64,000 nt of DNA from Erythrobacter sanguineus (lineage in GTDB: Bacteria; Pseudomonadota; Alphaproteobacteria; Sphingomonadales; Sphingomonadaceae): NCBI GenBank assembly GCA_945878845.1, contig CAMCUB010000006.1:1-64000 (forward strand), in the 5' to 3' direction. The notes beneath the pieces are model-generated. The model did not search any database and was not told the origin of the DNA. It worked only from the letters and a program-made list of their open reading frames with translations. The translations under genes and the position numbers were made by a program. Positions 58,907 through 64,000 of the stretch are shown piece by piece (within the stretch, counting starts at the first letter, position 1; the number at the start of each line of letters is the position of its first letter).

Positions 58907-59710
58907 ATGACCTTTACCGAAACCGCCTACGCCAAGATTAACCTCGCGCTGCATATCCGCAGGCGGCGGGAGGACGGGTATCACGAGCTTGAGACCCTGT
59001 TCGCCTTCGTTGATGCGGGCGATGTGCTGACGGCTGAGCCGGCCGCGCAGGACAGCGTCATCACGCTGGGCGAGTTTGCGAGCGGGCTCGACAATCCCTT
59101 CGACAATCTTGTGGCGCGGGCCCTCAATGCTCTCCCGCGCCCGCAGGGCTTGGCGGTCACGCTCGAAAAGAACCTGCCCGTTGCGGCGGGTCTTGGCGGC
59201 GGGTCGGCGGATGCTGGGGCGGTGTTCCGGATTGTCGAGGCGTTCCACGGCTTGCCGGATGACTGGCCAGCGCGCGCGGCGAAGCTCGGCGCAGATGTGC
59301 CCGCTTGCGTGCTCAGCCGCACCCATATCGGCCTCGGCACCGGCACCGAGCAGCAGAGCGTCGAGGACGACCTCGCGGGAACTCCCGTCCTGCTGGCCAA
59401 CCCGCGCGTGCCGCTGTCGACCGGGCCGGTGTTCAAGGCGTGGGATGGGGTGGATCGCGGGGCGCTCCCCGAAGGCGCTGCGAGCCGGATCGCGAGGGAA
59501 GGGCGCAACGACCTCGAGGCGCCCGCCATTTCGCTGTGCCCCGTGATCGCGGAGGTGCTGTCGGCGCTGCAAGCAACCAACCCGTGGCTCGCCCGCATGT
59601 CCGGCTCGGGCGCGACCTGTTTTGCGCTCTACGATTCCCCCGAAGCCCGTGACGCGGCGCAGGCGGCGATGCCGAAGGAGTGGTGGACGATGGCAGGGCG
59701 GCTGCGGTGA
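58907..59710 (+). CDS. ispE: 4-diphosphocytidyl-2-C-methyl-D-erythritol kinase IspE
   Basis: A 267-residue GHMP kinase of the MEP (non-mevalonate) isoprenoid pathway. The start TAYAKINLALHI carries the first conserved motif, and PVAAGLGGGSADAGA is the GHMP ATP-binding motif 2. ARMSGSGATCFALYD is the C-terminal motif 3. Start ATG 58907. Followed by a dispersed inverted repeat. Confidence 0.95.
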   Translation: MTFTETAYAKINLALHIRRRREDGYHELETLFAFVDAGDVLTAEPAAQDSVITLGEFASGLDNPFDNLVARALNALPRPQGLAVTLEKNLPVAAGLGGGSADAGAVFRIVEAFHGLPDDWPARAAKLGADVPACVLSRTHIGLGTGTEQQSVEDDLAGTPVLLANPRVPLSTGPVFKAWDGVDRGALPEGAASRIAREGRNDLEAPAISLCPVIAEVLSALQATNPWLARMSGSGATCFALYDSPEARDAAQAAMPKEWWTMAGRLR

Positions 59711-59722
59711 CTTTCCATCCTT

Positions 59723-59814
59723 CCGTTTGCCCTGAGCTTGTCGAAGGGCCGTCCTTCTGTGGGATCAAGCTCGGAAAAGAAGAACGGTGCTTCGACAAGC
59801 TCAGCACGAACGGG
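59723..59814. repeat. Dispersed inverted repeat (CTGAGCTTGTCGAAG family)
   Basis: Arms CTGAGCTTGTCGAAG (59732-59746) and CTTCGACAAGCTCAG (59790-59804) are perfect 15-base inverse complements around a 43-base loop. The flanks CCGTTTGCC and GCACGAACGG extend it imperfectly. Elements of this kind are common between genes in Sphingomonadales (recall). It ends 8 bases before the GTG of the next gene. Confidence 0.8.
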
Positions 59815-59821
59815 GTTTGAT

Positions 59822-60541
59822 GTGAGGAACGACGTCTTCCGCCAAGCCGGCACACCCACCCCCGGCGGCATCGTCTGCGTCGTCGACCATGCTTCTAACG
59901 CCGTGCCTGCCGATATCCCCCTCGGCATCCCCGCACACTTGCTCCACGAACACATCGCCTTCGACATCGGCACCGAGGCCATCGCGGAGCTGCTGGCGAA
60001 GGACCACGCCATCCCCGCCCACATCGCCGCCGTCAGTCGCCTCGTCTGCGACCTCAACCGCGAGGAGACCGCCTTCGGCCTCGTCCCCGAAGCCAGCGAC
60101 GGCCATCCGATCCCCGGCAATGTCGGCGCAAACCGCGAGGAAAGGCTAAACCGCTTCCACCGCCGCTATCACACAGAGCTGGAGCAATGGCTGGCGGCGG
60201 CGGAACCGGGCCTGATCCTCTCGCTCCACTCCTTCACCCCGCGGCTCGAAACCTCGGATGCGGCGCGGCCGTGGGAGGTGGGGGTGCTCTACAACGAAGA
60301 CGACCGCGCCGCCCGCATCGCCATCCCGCTGCTCGCCGCGCATGGGCTGAACGTGGGCGACAACCTCCCCTATTCGGGCCGCGATCTCAACTACACCATG
60401 AACCGCCATGCCGAAGCCCACGGCCGCCCCTACCTCGGCGTCGAGCTGCGCCAGGACCTCGTCCAGACCCCCAAGGATCATTCCCGCTGGGCCGCAATAT
60501 TGGCAGATATTGCGCAAAGGGTTGCTTCAAGTCTCGCCTGA
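59822..60541 (+). CDS. N-formylglutamate amidohydrolase family protein
   Basis: A 239-residue zinc-type amidohydrolase. Family features are CVVDHASNAVP, CDLNREETAFG, LNRFHRRYHTEL and SLHSFTPRL. The function in characterised members is histidine-degradation (hutG-type) deformylation. GTG 59822 was chosen because longer readings would translate the repeat; the longer frame begins at 59738. No other hut genes are seen, so the role is uncertain. Confidence 0.82.
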   Translation: MRNDVFRQAGTPTPGGIVCVVDHASNAVPADIPLGIPAHLLHEHIAFDIGTEAIAELLAKDHAIPAHIAAVSRLVCDLNREETAFGLVPEASDGHPIPGNVGANREERLNRFHRRYHTELEQWLAAAEPGLILSLHSFTPRLETSDAARPWEVGVLYNEDDRAARIAIPLLAAHGLNVGDNLPYSGRDLNYTMNRHAEAHGRPYLGVELRQDLVQTPKDHSRWAAILADIAQRVASSLA

Positions 60542-60583
60542 AGGCAGGGGGCGTTACGCAAAACGCCTGATACGGGAAATCTT

Positions 60584-62285
<1,702 letters not shown>

Positions 62286-62305
<20 letters not shown>

Positions 62306-62666
62306 CGCAATCGCCGCCCTTGCGATCCTGGGCGGATGCGGGGCGGAAAGCCTTGAGCCCGGCGGCATCTCGATGGACTGCGCCATCGGAAGGGACGCGC
62401 CGCTCGCGCAGGTCTGCACGGTTTACGAGGTCAAGGCGGTGGACGAGGTGGCGTTCCTCGTGATGTGGCACCCCGACGGGGGCTTCCGCCGCGTGCGCTA
62501 TCGCAGTGCCGACAGCTCGGTCGAGGTGCTCGATGGCGCGGAACGGGCGACGGACGTGACCCGGCGTGACGACGGCAGCGTGGAATTCGTCATCGATACG
62601 GATCGCTACCGGCTACCCGCACGGATGGTGGACCAAACCGTAGCCACCCAGCCGACACCGCAGTGA
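62286..62666 (+). CDS. Hypothetical lipoprotein
   Basis: A 126-residue protein with lipobox LGGC ([12 protein letters not shown]), so predicted to be a lipoprotein. The mature part is beta-rich ([46 protein letters not shown]); no family is recognised. ATG 62286 lies inside ilvD, and its stop overlaps the next start (GTGA). Confidence 0.75.
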
Positions 62667-64000
62667 CACGGCAGCAGGTCCTCACCGCCGATCAGATGCG
62701 CGCCGCAGAGCAGGCGCTGTTCGACTCGGGGACTTCGGTCAGCGAACTTATGGAGATCGCCGCAGGGGGCGCGGCCGAGTGGATCCGGCGCGTTGCCGCC
62801 GGGCGCGCGGTGACGGTGCTGTGCGGCCCGGGCAATAACGGCGGCGACGGCTATGTCATCGCACGGCGACTGCGCGAGGCCGGGAACGCGGTGACGGTCA
62901 TCGCCCCGCTTGAACCGCGAACTGACGCCGCGCGCGAGGCGCGGGTGCGCTGGGACGGCCCCGTCGGCACCTCGGGCGCAGCGGCGGGCGACGTCTTCGT
63001 CGACTGCCTGTTCGGATCGGGCCTCGCCCGCCCGCTGGTTCCCGAGCACGCGCTGCTGCTGCGCGATCTGGCCGCGCGGCACCGTGTGCGCGTGGCGGTC
63101 GATGTGCCGTCAGGGATCGCCAGTGACAGCGGAGCGGTGCTGAACGACAAGCTCCCGGCCTTCGACCTCACGCTTGCTCTCGGCGCTTGGAAGCTTGCGC
63201 ATTGGAACCTGCCGGGCCGCGCCTTGATGGGGCAAATGCGGCTCGTGCCTATCGGGATCGGCGCGACTCAGGGTGCGGCGCAGCTGATCGCGCGGCCGCA
63301 CCTCGCCGCCCCCGCAGCCGACAGCCACAAATACCGCCGCGGCCTGCTCGGGATCGTGGCAGGCGCCATGCCGGGGGCGAGCCTGCTCGCTGCGGCAGCG
63401 GCGCAGCGGGCCGGGGCGGGCTATGTCAAGCTCCTCGCGCCCGAAGCCGACCTGCGCACGCCGCCCGAGGTGGTGACCGACACCGCGCCGCTTGGCGAAG
63501 CGCTCGCCGATTCCCGCATCGCGGCGGTGCTGGTCGGCCCCGGCTTGGGACGCGACGAGGCAGCGAGGGCGAGGCTGGCTGCCGCGCTGGCCGAGGCGCA
63601 CGGACTGGTGATCGACGCCGATGCGCTGATGCTGCTCGCCCCGGCGATGCTCCCGCAAGGCAAGCCTGTCCTCGCGACGCCCCATGATGGCGAGCTCGAA
63701 ACGCTGTGCCGAAGCTTCGGGGTGATCGCCGAGGGACGCCGCGCCCGCGCGCTGGCGCTGGCCAGAGTCAGCGGCATGGTCGTGCTCGCCAAGGGCCCCG
63801 ACACTTGCGTCGCCGCCCCGGACGGCAGGCTGGCCCTCGCGCCCCCTGCTTCGAGCTGGCTTTCGGTCGCGGGCACAGGCGACGTCCTCGCCGGGATCGC
63901 CGCGAGCCGGATCGCCATCGGAGCCGATCCCTTCACCGCCGCCTGCGAGGCAGTGTGGCTCCACGGCGAGGCCGCGCGGCAGGCAGGCGCCGCCTTCACG
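62663..64000 (+). CDS. nnr: Bifunctional NAD(P)H-hydrate repair enzyme Nnr (partial, runs off the window)
   Basis: Repairs damaged NAD(P)HX. From GTG 62663 the N-terminal epimerase domain shows GPGNNGGDGYV and VDVPSGI; the C-terminal ADP/ATP-dependent dehydratase domain begins with HKYRRGLLGIVAG and shows AVLVGPGLG, VIDADAL, TPHDGE and the nucleotide motif VAGTGDVLAG. No stop is met before base 64000, so the end is missing. The start overlaps the preceding stop by 4 bases. Confidence 0.92.
   Translation, partial: MTRQQVLTADQMRAAEQALFDSGTSVSELMEIAAGGAAEWIRRVAAGRAVTVLCGPGNNGGDGYVIARRLREAGNAVTVIAPLEPRTDAAREARVRWDGPVGTSGAAAGDVFVDCLFGSGLARPLVPEHALLLRDLAARHRVRVAVDVPSGIASDSGAVLNDKLPAFDLTLALGAWKLAHWNLPGRALMGQMRLVPIGIGATQGAAQLIARPHLAAPAADSHKYRRGLLGIVAGAMPGASLLAAAAAQRAGAGYVKLLAPEADLRTPPEVVTDTAPLGEALADSRIAAVLVGPGLGRDEAARARLAAALAEAHGLVIDADALMLLAPAMLPQGKPVLATPHDGELETLCRSFGVIAEGRRARALALARVSGMVVLAKGPDTCVAAPDGRLALAPPASSWLSVAGTGDVLAGIAASRIAIGADPFTAACEAVWLHGEAARQAGAAFT

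Overview
This window looks like chromosomal DNA of a high-GC alphaproteobacterium in the Sphingomonadales, most likely the Erythrobacteraceae (Erythrobacter/Porphyrobacter/Qipengyuania type). The evidence is codon use and protein style (Ala/Arg-rich, GTG and TTG starts), the sdhC-sdhD-sdhA order, a 4Fe-4S-type purF, bdhA, an ETF-ubiquinone oxidoreductase and a parS site. The placement is by family recognition, not by a search. Coding density is very high: no gene-free stretch exceeds about 300 bases, many neighbours overlap by 1-30 bases, and I recognise no tRNA, rRNA, CRISPR array, phage or transposase gene.

Layout. 1-6.2 kb: two tandem alpha/beta-hydrolase lipoproteins, ligA, a small glycosyltransferase, a cytochrome-c-like lipoprotein with damaged haem motifs, and a CinA C-terminal (PncC-type) amidohydrolase. 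6.2-10 kb: two sterol-desaturase/fatty-acid-hydroxylase proteins flank a YciI protein and a frameshifted ECF sigma factor. 10-12.6 kb (minus strand): SDR, class B3-like metallo-beta-lactamase and prmA, overlapping. 12.7-17.9 kb: sdhCDA followed by a lipoprotein, a membrane protein broken by a UGA, a saccharopine-dehydrogenase-like protein and a DCC thioredoxin-like protein; sdhB is absent. 17.9-22.8 kb: an exported caspase-like C13 protease; a phytase-esterase/cyclophilin fusion transcribed away from a BlaI repressor and an M56 (BlaR1-like) membrane protease, with two perfect TACA-N2-TGTA operators between them. 22.8-30 kb: a zinc metallopeptidase, bdhA, an M28 peptidase, guaB, an RsmB-type methyltransferase and a TPR protein. 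30-36 kb: rppH, an HSL-type esterase, a YdjM-like membrane protein, phrB, a class C beta-lactamase-fold hydrolase and a PilZ protein. 36-46.8 kb: SDR/purF, lolC-lolD, a small protein/glutathione peroxidase/frameshifted Tat-exported papain-like protease, dnaE and OmpA. 47-55.8 kb: acyl-CoA synthetase, GNAT, DUF1330 and a P-loop kinase; then on the minus strand a hydrolase, YbjN, a radical SAM protein whose start codon lies in a parS site, moaB, a lytic transglycosylase and a UDG-like protein. 55.9-64 kb: ETF-QO, two poorly known proteins, ispE, N-formylglutamate amidohydrolase, ilvD, a lipoprotein and a partial nnr gene.

Most of the window is housekeeping: DNA repair and replication, the TCA cycle, purine, isoprenoid and branched-chain amino-acid synthesis, lipoprotein export and cell-wall turnover. 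The parts most worth a second look are the BlaI/M56 module and its divergent fusion-protein gene, the parS site (which suggests origin proximity), the haem protein with both CxxCH motifs damaged, three genes broken by a single base change, and several dispersed inverted repeats.
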